Assembly: GCF_008831285.2 (NCBI RefSeq)
Contig: NW_022204507.1
Location: forward strand, 4,794,174 to 4,858,173
Length of the DNA stretch: 64,000 bases
From: Nymphaea colorata
Taxonomy: Eukaryota > Streptophyta > Magnoliopsida > Nymphaeales > Nymphaeaceae
Direction of reading: 5' to 3'
Position 1 is the first letter of the stretch, and each line of letters opens with the position of its first letter. Shown piece after piece: positions 1 to 11,259 of the stretch. Both the position numbers and the translations under genes were made by a program. Below the pieces are notes generated by a model, which worked only from the letters and a program-made list of their open reading frames with translations, ran no database searches and was not told the DNA's origin.

Positions 1-450
1 CTGAGGAAATGTGTCAAGTTTGAATGGGGTTTTGAATGCCAACAGTCATTTGAAAGGATCAAGAAATACCTTCTAAATCCACCAATTCTAAAACCACCAA
101 TGTTGGGTAGACCATTGCTGCTTTACATCACAGTGAATGAGTCAGCATGTGGCGGCTTTTTGGAACAATATGAGGAAGGAAGTCGCACCAAACATGCAAT
201 CTATTACATTAGTACTCTCCAATAGAGAAAACTTATCTGACATTGGTTTGGATGTGTTAGAAGTTGAGACATTATTTATTAGCTTGTGAGGTCAAGATAC
301 TCTCCAAGCTAAATCCTCTCAAGTACATCTTGGAACAACCATTTCTTAATGGGCGTATCGCCAAATGGCAAGTTCTATTGATGCAATACGATCTTGAATA
401 TGTGTCTCAGAAGTCAATCAAAGGACAAGCAATTGCGGATCAGTTAGCAG
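1..450 (+). pseudogene. Tat retrotransposon reverse transcriptase C-terminus and first RNase H (broken)
   Basis: Frame 1 opens with the connection between RT and RNase H: FEW..CQQSFERIKKYL, then a PPIL..P..GRPLLLYI stretch, CGGFLEQYEEG and IYYIS. These are standard for plant Ty3/gypsy pol. A TAG at 223-225 ends this frame; the text resumes in another frame at about 225 (EKTYLTLVW), meets a further stop, and from 264 continues as LRHYLLACEV..KLNPLKYILE..LNGRIAKWQVLL..KGQAIADQLAD. In intact elements these two parts are continuous, with roughly ten more residues at the junction, so a small deletion with frame change has occurred. No start codon belongs here; the open part simply continues a polyprotein. 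Confidence 0.85.
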
Positions 451-519
451 ACTTCCCTCAGTATGAAGAAATCAGAACAACGGATGAGTTTGCAAATGAA
501 CATGTACTAAGATTGGAAA

Positions 520-900
520 CAGTTTTGACATGGAAGATGTACATTGATGGGTCCAGAAATGTGATGGGAGCAAGCATAAACATCTTACTCATCATTCCAG
601 AAAACAAAATGATCCCGTACTCTTTGAAACTTGATTTTCCATGTACCCATAACATGGGTGAATATGAAGCCCTCATACATGGACTTCATTTTTTATTGAG
701 CTTTCAAGTGAAAAGAGTGCATGCCTTCGGTGACTCACAGCTTATTATAAACCAAGTGAATAGAGAATGGCAAGTCAAAGACGAAAAGTTGGTGCCATAT
801 CAAGAAATCGCTACCTCTTTAATCCGTCAATTTGAAGAAGTACAATTGGCTCACGTAAAAGAGAGAAGGTAACCCTATTGCGGAATGCCTCGCGAGCTTA
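520..900 (+). pseudogene. Second (archaeal-type) RNase H domain of the Tat polyprotein
   Basis: After the linker that follows ADQLADFP comes a new RNase H fold: MYIDGS at about 538-555 (first catalytic Asp), GEYEALIHGL at about 658-687 (catalytic Glu) and FGDSQLIINQV at about 726-758 (third Asp). In family members this domain degrades RNA in the RNA:DNA hybrid, or is a duplicated domain kept beside the retroviral-type RNase H. The reading frame stops at 870-872. In the next frame the normal continuation of Tat proteins (ECLASLGS) is readable at about 880-905, so a one-base frameshift sits near 865-875. The core 712-750 of this domain is also found pasted inside the integrase (1413-1451). Confidence 0.85.
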
Positions 901-1032
901 GGATCCACCATCATTTTTTGAACCAATGAAGCAATCCGTTCTTTTGAGATTGGAAGATTAGAAAACCCTGCTTTTGAAACGATGGTGCATGTTCTTCATA
1001 TCCAAGGGGGGAATACACCTTGATACCATGAC

Positions 1033-2259
1033 ATGAAAAGGTGTATTGAAAGCGGAGAATTCCCAGCCGAAATGCCTAAAAATGAACAAAAAGCAATACA
1101 ACGAATGTCAGCGAGGTACTTTATCCTAGCAGGGGTATTATATAGACGTGGATTTAGCACTGAATACTCTCGGTGCCTTGATGAAGATGAGACGAAGGAA
1201 GTCATCGAAGAATCACATCAAGGAGATTGTGGGGGCCATGTTGGTTACCAAACCCTCACCAAACAAATAATTCGAGCAGAGTATTATTGGCCTACCATGC
1301 AAAAAGACTGTCACCAATACGTCAAAAGATGCAAAGAATGCCAACTGCATGCTCCAATGATTCATGCCCCAGCCTCTCACTTGCATTCCGTGACATCTCC
1401 TTGGCCATTTTCAAAGAGTGCATGCCTTCGGCGACTCACAGCTTATTCTAACGGCCATAAGTATTTTCTTGCTGCAACGGATTATTTTACCAAATGGGTA
1501 GAAGTCGTCACACTCAAAATAGTGGAAGGACGTCATGTAGTGTCCTTCATTCACAAAAATCTTCTTTGCAGATTTGGAGTCCCTCATGATATAGTATCTG
1601 ACAACGAAACTCATTTCAAGAATGAAAAGATGAGACAATTGTGCAGCAGGTACCACATTACACACCATTTTTCAACTCCTTATTACCCCCAAGGCAATGG
1701 ACAAGCAGAGGCTACAAACAAGATCCTGATCCGCATCTTGAAACGGACAGTAGAAACTAGAAGAGATTGGCATGAAAAGATGCATAACGATCTATGGGCC
1801 TATCGCACCACTATTAGAACTCCAACAAATGCTACTCCAGCAAAGCTAGTCTATGGAACAGAAGTGGTTTTACCATTACATGTGTTGAAACCAGCTTTGA
1901 AGTTCGCTTCTCTCATAGAGCTCCCTCTAACTCATTATCAGCAGAAAAGGCTAATGCAACTCGATTTGCTAGATGAAAAGAGGCTAAAAGCGGCTGAACA
2001 TGCTGAAGCTTATCGGCAAAGGATAGCTAGACAATTTGCCAAGTCAGTTATCGAGAGAAAGTTCAAAGTAAATGATTCGGTCATACGATCTGCGGTGTAC
2101 CTTAGAGGACGACCACGAGGCAAGTGGGCACCAAATTGGGAAGGCCTGTATGTCATTAAGGAAGCTTTGCCCCACAATTCATACCGACTAATCGATGCTG
2201 ATGGGGTGGAACTTGCCGATCCTGTTAATACCCTTCACCTCAAGAAATTTTATCTCTAG
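1033..2259 (+). pseudogene. Integrase of the Tat retrotransposon, first catalytic Asp region replaced
   Basis: Retrotransposon integrase inserts the cDNA into chromosomes. Counting from the Met at 1033, the zinc-binding HHCC set is His62, His69, Cys100 and Cys103. The core holds VSDNETHF with Asp190 and QGNGQAEATNK with Glu226, a spacing of 35 residues as in DD35E integrases. The C-terminus has the usual PNWEGLYVIKEAL and LHLKKFYL end. The segment that should read WGxDxIGP after WPF, carrying the first catalytic Asp, is replaced by about 13 unrelated residues encoded by 1413-1451. The frame stays open, but the enzyme cannot have a complete DDE triad. Upstream, 900-1032 carries remnants of the linker with in-frame stops, so the Met is not a natural start. 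Confidence 0.88.
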
Positions 2260-2396
2260 TTCTCTTGTATTCACTTTCCAATTAATGTCAAACATTTGTG
2301 TTTCCACTTTGATTATTCAATCTAGATTCTTCCCAGTTGTAAAACATGGTATTTCACTGGGACATTTTTTTTTTATTATTATTATCGCTCAGGGCT

Positions 2397-2645
2397 TGAA
2401 AGCAACCCGTGCAGGTAAAGGGTTCAACCTGCAATATGAGGGCAACCCATGCAGGCAAAGAGGTTAAACATGTGCTACAAGCCAAAGCAACCCACACAGT
2501 TAAATGTTCAACTTGTGATGCAAGTCAAGGTAACCCATTCAGGGGGGTTAAACCTGAATTTGAAATCGGAAAACCCGTGCAGGTAAGGGATTAAACATGC
2601 AATTTAAGCTCAAACATCCCATTCAGGCAACGGGTAAAGCCTGAA
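2397..2645 (+). repeat. Degenerate ~42-bp tandem repeat between pol and the 3' LTR
   Basis: About six imperfect units share an AACCC(A/G)TGCAGG core followed by a variable AAAGGGTTCAACCTG-like half. Spacing is close to 42 bp. The array sits after the integrase stop and before the polypurine tract, a place where Tat elements often keep variable arrays. Confidence 0.7.
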
Positions 2646-2727
2646 ACATCTCTATGAAAATGTCTTGTTTGAAAAAATTTTGGCGTTTATCTTTGCCACT
2701 AAGCACGGCTAACACCGACTTCTTAAC

Positions 2728-2740
2728 AAAGAGGGGCATC
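2728..2740 (+). other. Polypurine tract of the retrotransposon
   Basis: AAAGAGGGGCATC lies directly before TGTAATCACC, the LTR start. A purine run at this point primes plus-strand DNA synthesis in LTR retrotransposons. Confidence 0.8.
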
Positions 2741-2885
2741 TGTAATCACCCCAAATTTATCTAAAAGATTATGATGTTTTATCCAAGCACGAAACTCAAA
2801 TTTAGATCCAAATTAAATCCAAAATACAACTTTCATATCCAAATTAGATCCAAAACCCAAGTTCATATCCAAATCGATAATTTAA

Positions 2886-3455
2886 GACCCATTTGTTTCG
2901 CTTTTTGACAAAAAAATATTCTTTTAGAGGGTGATTTTAGTCCTTTTGGGTAGACAAGACCCATTTGCCATTCTTTTTTAGCAAAAAATCTCCGTTTAGA
3001 GGGTGGTTTTAGTCTTTTTGGGTGGACAAGACCCATTTTCCCTTTCTTTTGACAAAAAAATCTTCTTTTAGAGGGTCATTTTAGTCTTTTTGGGTGGACA
3101 AGACCCATTTGCCGTTTCTTTTGACAAAAAAATCTCCTTTTAGAGGGTGATTTTAGTCTTTTTGGGTAGACAAGACCAATTTGCCCTTTCATTTGACAAA
3201 AAAATCTCCTTTTAGAGGGTGATTTTAGTCTTTTTGGGTGGACAAGACCCATTTGCCCTTTCTTTTGACCAAAAAACCTCTTTTTAGAGGGTCATTTTAG
3301 TCTTGTTGGGTGGACAAGACCCATTGGCCATTCCTTTTGACCAAAAAACCTTCTTTTAGAGGGTAATTTTAATCTTTTTGGGTAGACAAGACCCATTTGC
3401 CCTTCTTTTGACCAAAAAATCTCTTTTTAGAGGGTGATTTTAGTCTTTTTAGGTA
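2886..3455 (+). repeat. 72-bp tandem array, about 8 copies, upstream of the LTR TATA box
   Basis: The marker GGG(T)(A/G)GACAAGACC recurs at about 2948, 3020, 3092, 3164, 3236, 3308 and 3380, a steady 72-bp period. Each unit contains a TTTTAGAGGGT(G/C)ATTTTAGTC box and a short A-run. The position directly before the TATA box suggests a U3 enhancer-like array, which is an inference. Confidence 0.9.
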
Positions 3456-3493
3456 AAAAAATTCAAATTTGGGGTTTTGGCTCCAAAATCTTT

Positions 3494-3500
3494 TATAAAT
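3494..3500 (+). promoter_or_regulatory. TATA box of the Tat LTR promoter
   Basis: TATAAAT followed by ACCCCAA lies about 40 bp after the 72-bp array and before a C/T-rich leader. This is the expected layout of U3/R in an LTR, with transcription predicted to start near 3525. Confidence 0.65.
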
Positions 3501-3764
3501 ACCCCAATTTTCCCCCCTCTTAGGTAAGATTGGCCCTTGAGAGAAATTCTAGTGTATTCTCACTTGAAGACTTAGAGTTTCTCTTGAGCTCTCTCTCTCT
3601 CCCTCTTCCTCTCTCCATTTTTCTCTCCAACTTGGAGCAAGCTACAACCATCTTGGAGGCATTATCTTGGAGCTTCACTCAAACGGAATTTCAAGTGAGG
3701 GTGTTTATCTTCCTTAGGTCATTTCTCATTAGAGGTATGCAATCAACATCCCTCTTATTTCATT

Positions 3765-4720
3765 TTCTTTCTCATCTTCATCTCCCCATGACCAAAGGAG
3801 ATAGCACTCAACCTCTTTTTAGAGACAAGAGGCTATGCTCAAGTGCACCAAGAGCATGAGAAGATGAGATGATATTTTATTTTAAGATTAAATCATGCTC
3901 TTTCAAGTATTCTTGTTGTTGTTATTTTTCATTAATATGTTCTTATTATTATGCTATTTCTTTTTCTTGAACATAGTCTTGTTGATTGTTTTCATTTTCT
4001 CTTCTCATCTTCATCTCCCCATGGCCAAAGCAGATAGCACTCAACCTCTTTTTAAAGACAAGAGGCTATGCTCAAGTTCACCGGGAGCATGAGAAGATGA
4101 GATGATATATTATTTTATGATTAAATCATGCTCTTTCAAGTATTCTTGTTGTTGTTGTTATTTCCCTTCATGAATATATTCTTGTTGTTATTGTTATTTC
4201 CTTTCTTCAATATAGTCTTGTTCTTGTTATTTTCTTTTCTCTCTTCCTCCTCTCCCCATGGCCAAAGAAGATGGCACTCAATCTCTTTTTAGAAACAAGA
4301 GGCTATGCTCAAGTGTATTGGGAGCATGGAAGGATGAGATGATCTTTCATTTCGTGATTGAATCACGCTTTCTCTTTTATTAAATATGACATTGTTTTTC
4401 TTTCTATATTTTCTCCTCATCTTCATCTCTCTATGGCTAAAGGAGGTAGCACTCAATCTCTTTTTAGAGACAAGAGGCTATGCTCAAGTGCACCGGGAGC
4501 ATGGAAAGATGAGATGATCTTTCATTTTAATCATGTTCTTTCTTTTCATTAATACATTCTTGTTGTTCTTTTACTTCCTCTTATTTTTCTCTATTCCTTA
4601 TTTCCCAAAGGCCAAAGGAGATAGCTCTCAATCTCTATTTTAGAGTCAATAGGCAATACTCAAGTGCACCGGGAACACGAGAAGATGAGGTGACATATCA
4701 TTTCATAGTTACATAATGTC
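3765..4720 (+). repeat. Five-unit tandem array (173-237 bp) carrying a repeated tiny ORF
   Basis: Units are anchored at about 3783, 4017, 4254, 4428 and 4601, where a CCCCATGGCCAAAG-like box recurs. Spacings are 234, 237, 174 and 173 bp; the shorter ones lack part of the T-rich spacer. Four of the five units start an ATG frame reading M(T/A)K..(S/G)TQ.LF(R/K)(D/N)KRLCSS, about 20 codons long. The array lies in the transcribed part of the LTR. Confidence 0.85.
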
Positions 4721-6249
4721 CTCCCTCCTAATTGAACCTTGCACTTTCCGTCATCCTCTTTCTCTTTTTCCTTCATTGAATGTTGTCTATATATTTTCGA
4801 TGCATAGTTGCTTGGTTTTCTACTTATATGTGAGTATGGTTTGGGGACTCTTTATTTTTATATTAATTTTTGAGGTTGAGACTTGTCAAACCCGGGATAA
4901 ACCCTCACGAAAATGTACATATTAATATGCATTTGCATGTCATTTTGCGCTAGTTTATTTCTTAATCATCCCATTAGAAACCCTAACGAGTGTCTCGTTA
5001 TGTTGCTTGTTTTCTTCCATACCCAACGGTGGAAGAAATATATCCCTTACAACAAACTAAATAATAACATTCTATGCTTATTTTCCAAAAAAAATTCAAA
5101 AGGAACCTTCTAACATGGCCCTAGGGACTTAGCTTAGACTCTTGTATGAATCCAAGCTCCCCTCCGGCCCACATTAAACATGAAGTTGGTAATTTTAAGT
5201 TATTTCTTGATTTCTAATCTTGTGAAGGTATGGATGTATACACATGTTATATACATCTATGCCAGCATCGTAACCCACCATCTTTCTCTCGTATGTGCAT
5301 GAATACATATGTACATGTGATCCATTTTCTCTCTTTCAAATATTGATTCCTCTTTTCAAGACAAATATCTTCTCTTATGAAATTTCTCAAACCCATATAT
5401 ACGTATGATAATTTTATTTTCCTCTAAAATTTCTGTTTCTCTTCAAATCAATACGTCTTTTTCTCTTAAGCTTTCATATATGTGTATATGTGATGGTATG
5501 TACACATGTATGCATGTCTTTCTCTATCTCTCTCTCTTTCTTTTCATAAGAGTGTTTTATCTCTTGTATTCTTTTTAACACTCTCCTTTCATGATATTTT
5601 TATCTACCAACTTCATTAAGACCACAAACCAAGTAATGACCCAACATTGGAGTCATGCTTGATGGTCTACAATCTCAATCCCCTTTCAAAAATTTTTCCT
5701 TCTTATATACAACAAGAAAAACCTTAGATGTTTGTTGTGGTAGGAATGATTTTAGATGAATGTTGTGGTAAAATAGTTTTACATTCATATGGGATAAATG
5801 CATCCATGTATTCTCGCTCACTTTATTTCATTTATGATCATAAGCATCTCTCCAAAAGAACTTAAGCAAGATGGGATGGAGCTCTAACTGGGTGGTAACC
5901 AAATTAGAGCAAAATCTCAAACCTACTTAAAGACTTAAGAGAACACTAAAGTGATTTCAAGATGATTTCACAAGCTTTTCAAATGATACTAATTCCACTT
6001 TTTCCTCAAAATATTTCACATTTTCAAGCAACCCTTCAAGAGTCTTTTCAAAAATTTATAACATCAAACTTTCAATATTTTCTACACCGCATATAGAATC
6101 AAAAGGATGTTTAAGTTAAAATGAAATGCATCAATTATGAACATAGCCCTCGGATCGATTACCCCCGGTGAAGGCACCGGGAACAGTCAATCCTCGTACC
6201 AATGGGCGAGTCCCTTTTCTTTCTTATTTCAAAACAAAACTCAATTTTT

Positions 6250-8590
6250 TTGAAGCAATCCAAAACCAATAAAATTTTGGGATGCAAACAACAGACAATT
6301 GGTTCATCCAGAAAATTAGTCCCATGTAGAACCAAAACATGCAGTTGAAACCAAGCTTGTGAAATGTATCATCGAAAATAGCAAATATCTCTTGCACAAT
6401 TGTCAGGAAATAAAATAGGCCTTGTGAAACTTATTGCAAAACACTAAGGACTACAGAAAAGAACATAATGCACAAAAAATGTCTTTAAGAATGCTTGGTC
6501 GAAACCAATATCAGCAATATTTTTTTTAGTATGCTAAAATGCCTAGTTTATTGGATCCATTACAAGCTTCGATTGAAGAGTAGACCACAAGCCCCTACTA
6601 AACAACAATATATTTGATACATAGTCACATACAAAATATAGTTCGGCACTAACATAACCTTGATAGCTAGTATATTTTCAAATAGAAGTTGATTGGTAAT
6701 GCTGGATAAGAGCATGAGGTGAACATGATGTTAGTGTAATATGATATATTTGCCTGAAATTATTATATTTATCTGAAACTATTAAATTATTAGAGCATGA
6801 GGTGAACATGAATTTCTCAAGGATAACATGGCGAAGTTGTATATCTCGGAAATATTTCAGAAATCAAATTTTTTTTAAAAAAATTAAAACATTTAAAAAA
6901 TCCTGAAAAATATAAAAATAAAATAAATAAGAAATTATATAAAATATTAAAAAAACGTGTATAATTCACGTTTTTTTTTATATTCTGACATTTTTTAAGA
7001 AAGATGCGTTGTAGTGCTGTTTGATACGCCTGACTTATTTTTCACGTATTTTACGCGTCTTTTTCAATTAAGTTGCGATATTTGTGACTTTGGACCCACT
7101 AACAGGGATAACTCACGCTAAAAATGTGGAACAACCCACTTCTTGGAATAACTGCAAGAGCTTAACTGAACACTAACTAAGACCATGATGCCTACTAATT
7201 GTTGCCATGATGCCACGATAAAGACCTTCGGTTAAGGTCGTGACAATGTGTCGCTTGAGTGGTTTGGCTTCTCTGCATGGAGAAATATTGGCAGAGAGAG
7301 AGAGATGAAAAGAAGAGAAAGAGAGCCCATAAAATGGAAATCCCAAGCGTCAACAGGTAAACACAAGGAGCAAGAGAAAAAGACAATGGTTTTTGTGAAT
7401 GGTGCATGTTTTATTCCCCCCATGGTTTGCCATTTCTTATGTCACTCTATCAATCCAGGGAGCGGGCACGTCATTCGCTAAAAATCAACTTTTTACAAAA
7501 CTTCAAAAGGCTGTGGCTTTGCGTTTCTCAAAATGAGAGGCCCCTTCGTTAGAACTAGTCATTTTGGAAGGCCTTAATTTTTGAGAAACGCTGCTTCAAA
7601 TATTTACTTTGTTTAACGATGATAGACCATAGGTCGTTAAGTTCCTTTGTCAAACTTTTAAATTTCATGATATTTTAAAAAACATGAGAGGAAATGAAAT
7701 GGCTTTAAAACTTTAAAAAATGTGTTTTTAATGTGTTTTTTTCACTTTTTTTTCATTTTTTTATTTTTTAATGTCAAATATTTTTTTTATTTTTTATTTT
7801 TCATTTATGGTAAATCTACTTTTGAATTTTGTGTTATTATTTTCTCACTTATTTTATTTTTTTAATTTTAGTTTTTTATATTTTTTTAAAAATTATTATT
7901 TTTTCATATTTTTCAAGTCCATCGTATTATACTTGAAAAAACCTTACCATTTTAAACTCTAAGATGTTATTTGTGACTATACTTTTAATGCATCTTATAT
8001 TCATTTTGCTTTCATTAAAAAAAAAAAGTGACAAGTTCACTCGTTTCTCGAAGATGACTCAGTCCAACTTGATGAGTAGCAATCAGATATACCTGTGATA
8101 TGATTAACTGAACAAGACTATCTACCATGGACATTAATTTGACTGTATACTGAAATTTATATGGGAAAGATGATGAGGGAGAAAGGAAGACTAGTGTTTG
8201 TTTCATACATTTCAACTGAGTAGAACAGACTCACCATTCAGTAAAAAGCTAAAGCTCCCACTTAATCTTTTGTCTTCTTAACATAACTTACACTTTGGTA
8301 CCCATAAAAAAGTAGTCACAACTTTTGATCTGTTCCTTCCTTTTCTTTTTTAACATCGCTGTAGGATTTGTCGGAACGGCCTACTCGGGTCTGCCTTCAC
8401 TTTGACTTGATATTCTTTGTACAGTGAAGAGGAGGACGCTTCTCAAAAGATGCCCATTTTGCATGAATGTTAGTATCCATGCATGCAATAGTTAACATCT
8501 ATATGAAATTATTGCAATTATATTTTAGTTTCACTTATTAATTAATTGTCAGTATACTGTATGCTGCTATTATGTTTGTCTAAATTTAGT
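6250..8590. other. No gene recognised; AT-rich DNA
   Basis: The stretch is AT-rich, with long A and T runs around 6850-6990 and 7690-7920. Short open frames such as 7248-7481 show no family motif. The one ordered structure is the small inverted repeat at 7521-7591. Confidence 0.6.
7521..7591. repeat. Short inverted repeat
   Basis: GCGTTTCTCAAAA at 7521-7533 is the exact reverse complement of TTTTGAGAAACGC at 7579-7591. Inside it, GAGGCC and GGCCTT continue the pairing. It could be the core of a small foldback element; no target-site duplication was found. Confidence 0.6.
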
Positions 8591-9169
8591 TGGTCCTTAA
8601 GAAAATCTAGTAGGGTCTTAGGAGGGAGAAGCTCTCCTAGGGTTTTTTTAGGGCTCCTTTCATAGGGTCTTTCATTTCTCTCTCTCCCCTAGCTATGCTT
8701 CTAGGAGACGATGCAACAACTGTGAGGAAGCAAGGCCCCCACCTCGGATGATGATCCCAGAGATGACAGTGGAGAAAGTGAGGTGGTCCTCGATCCAGGG
8801 AACCGACAAGGAGGATGTGCTCGAATTTGTGTGGAATGAACGGAAGTCGATCCCTTCACAAAGGTTCAACTGCAGATAGGATATGCTCGGATTTGTGTGG
8901 AGATACTACATTCCTTCACATTCTGTCCAATGGTGGTGTTGGAGTGTGGCAATTATGATGATGTCCCATCACATTGAGTTGAACGAAAAGCACAAATAAA
9001 ATTTTGCTCAAGATGGAAGACAATGTCTCATTTAATGCAGGACTATAATGTAGTAAAAACTCTCCAACCACATCAAGATCCCCGATGGTTCAAGGATGAA
9101 AGTATCTCACCATCTCCAAAAGAGGTTACCAAAGTAGACAAACTGCTAATGCTTCAAATATCATGGAGC

Positions 9170-9860
9170 TTCAGCTCAATGCAGTGTGCAATAGCATTTA
9201 CAAGATCATTTCAAAAGTTATGGCAGCTAGAATGGAAAAGATCCTGATTAGAACTATTAATCAAGATCAAGGAGCATTTCTGCCTAATAAACATATTCAT
9301 GAATTGGTTTGGATGCTACTAGATGGTTCATGAATTGGTTTGGATGCCACTAGATGGTTAACTGCCAATCAATGCTTCTGAACCTTCATATGTCAAAGGT
9401 GTAGGACAAAGTTAAATGAAACTTCATTAGGAAATCCCTACACCACCTTGGTTTTTGTGATAATTGGGTTTCTAAGGTAATGATTTTGAAGAAACAAACA
9501 CATATGCACTCATTATTAAAGGAATAAATGAAGTTTTTTTTTTATAGTGGGGGGCTTCATCAGGGAGATCCCCTCTCCTTCTATTTTTTTACAGTTGTGG
9601 TTCAATTTTTTTTTTTGTGCGTAGGCTCGAATCGTCGGTTCTCAAAAGGAAAATCTAAATTCCTAAATTCAGAGGGGTTTAGTCAAATATTCTAGGTATC
9701 TATCATGTAGATGCAATGATTTTTTGTAGGACTATAAAGTAGAATGTGAGAAGTTAGACATGTCCTTAGAGAATTTGAAAGTGAAGTTGGAATGGTCTTG
9801 AATAACCAGAAATCTAGATTCATCCTGTTTTATGTCAATGAAAGTGGAGTTTAGTTTACT
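9170..9860 (+). pseudogene. LINE reverse transcriptase remnant
   Basis: This is the best preserved part of the L1 element. RT blocks occur in order, including the SKAYDKV-like block and the RGLRQGDPLSP-like block (here GLHQGDPLSF). The catalytic YADD box is reduced to a HVDAMIF-like text near 9708-9728. At least three frame changes separate the blocks. Non-LTR RT copies the element RNA onto nicked chromosomal DNA; this copy cannot encode it. Confidence 0.85.
9298..9359 (+). repeat. 31-bp tandem duplication inside the LINE
   Basis: CATGAATTGGTTTGGATGC at 9298 recurs at 9329. The two 31-bp units differ by one base (T/C). It breaks the RT text and must postdate inactivation. Confidence 0.95.
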
Positions 9861-11259
9861 TCCAAGACCCTCAGTTGAGAGTTGACTCTCTCCATGCCTC
9901 TCTCTATTTTTGAAGAAAATGAACCCTAAAAGTTTGTGTCTGTCTTGTTGGGAAAGTGGAGAAAAGCAGGATGAAAAAAAAATTCTTCTCTCATACTCTG
10001 ATATACTATATTTAATAGTTATGTTTTGAATCAGATCATCAACTACTAGATGATAGCTTTCTGACTGCCCAGGTCTGTTATGGTAAAGGTTGAAAGATTG
10101 CACTGTCATATTTAGGCTGACATTAAGAACAAAAAAAAAAAGCACCTCATGAGCTAAAAGACCTATGTTACCCTATAGAGGAAGGCAGTGTTTCAGTTTG
10201 AAATTTACATTTCCTAAACAAAGCACACATGATCCTTTTGCTCTTCTAGGCAAGAACAACAAGCTTGTTGTGGGCATTGTTTCTGCAAAACAAATATTTA
10301 AAGACTGACAGTATGTTGATGTGTCATGTAAAGTCCCAGTGTTCCTGATCATGGAAAAGCATCTTGTGGGGTTGGAATGACATTAATCATCTGATTCAAT
10401 GGATCGTGGATAATAGCAAGACCACCCATTTATCGTCAAAGAGTTGGGATTGGGCATAGTAGAATACCTTCTTTATATTTCAAACTTTCTCTTTTGCAAC
10501 TTGATCCTAGAGACCTCCGTTTATGAGATGAACAGTATTCACAAACAAGAGACTAGTCAAAATTGAACTCACATTGGATTTCATATGCCATTCATCATAC
10601 TAGTTTCCTTTATGACAAGAACAGCTTGGTGATGGGAGACAAAGAATTAGCAACGGTTCACCACCTAGGCACCTATGAAGTGAATTGTCTTCACAAGGCA
10701 TTAGACAAAAGTAAACTTATAATGTGAAAGAATGTTGCCATTTCTAGAGCTAAATGGTGCACCTTTTTTGGCGACGGAGGTATATATAATGACTTATGAT
10801 AGAACACAAAGAGTTGGCTATGCCTTAGCCAACCAATGTGCGATCTATGATAGACAAATTCAAACAGTAGATCATGTCTTTATCCACTATTGATGTGCAA
10901 AGAAATGGTGAATGTACTTGGGCATAAGTTTGATGTAAACATCCCAAATTGAAAAAGTGCCCAAGAGGCCCCATTGGTGGTGGAAGAGATGTCTAGAGTA
11001 AAATGGTCTTAGCTTGTCTAGCATCTTAGTCTACCTATGACCTTTGGGGATGTTTAAGAAGTTAAGAAACAACATCTTTTGTGATACTGATGCCAACATC
11101 AATTTGGAGTATCACGAATGTCATTAGCAGATCCTCATGGTTTTGGTAGCATATGGAAGAAGTGTGTTGTTGGATGACTATCCATAAGCCTATACCCCTG
11201 GCCTTATTAGAGGTATTGGCATTTATTATGCAATCAGCAAATGGGATATGGTTTGACCC

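Larger units (their letters stand above)
1..6240 (+). mobile_element. Ty3/gypsy LTR retrotransposon, Tat lineage, 3' part
   Basis: The order reverse transcriptase/RNase H, a second RNase H domain, integrase, polypurine tract and long LTR is that of Ty3/gypsy elements. An extra RNase H between the pol RNase H and integrase is the known hallmark of the Tat/Ogre clade. The 5' part (5' LTR, gag, protease, most of RT) lies before the window. The coding part is broken by stops and frame changes, so the copy is dead. The polypurine tract at 2728-2740 and the TG start of the 3' LTR at 2741 are clear. The right end is not: I place it near 6240 because the GC-richer, LTR-like text ends there, but no second LTR is present for comparison and no target duplication could be assigned. 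Confidence 0.85.
2741..6240 (+). repeat. 3' LTR of the Tat element (right end uncertain)
   Basis: The LTR begins with TG immediately after the polypurine tract. It contains a 72-bp tandem array, a TATA box, a pyrimidine-rich leader and a second array of five longer units. Several kilobases is long but allowed for the Tat lineage. No CA terminus or target-site duplication could be confirmed, so the right border is an estimate from the change in base composition and the last ordered motif near 6150-6215. Confidence 0.6.
8650..11250 (+). mobile_element. Decayed L1-type LINE with ORF1 and ORF2 remnants
   Basis: Conceptual translations in shifting frames show the plant L1 order. Around 8800-8990 there is (C)ARICVE twice and a C..CG.Y remnant, as in the ORF1 DUF4283/zinc-knuckle protein. 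RT signatures follow: YKIISKVMAARMEKIL (about 9190-9245), MSKA.DKVKWNFIRKSL (about 9390-9440), GLHQGDPLSF (about 9548-9577) and LNNQKSRF (about 9792-9818). Near 10340-10375 is SWSWKSILWG, and near 10830-10905 a zf-RVT remnant QCAIYD....VDHVFIHY. A final RNNIFCD-like piece ends near 11075. Stops and frameshifts are everywhere, so it is long inactive. The endonuclease is absent between ORF1 and RT, indicating an internal deletion. The exact ends and the poly(A) tail are not identifiable. Confidence 0.82.

Noticed and set aside
9732-10145. 137-codon minus-strand open frame
   Set aside because: It lies opposite the LINE reverse transcriptase, whose + strand motifs explain the region. No protein motif in the minus frame.
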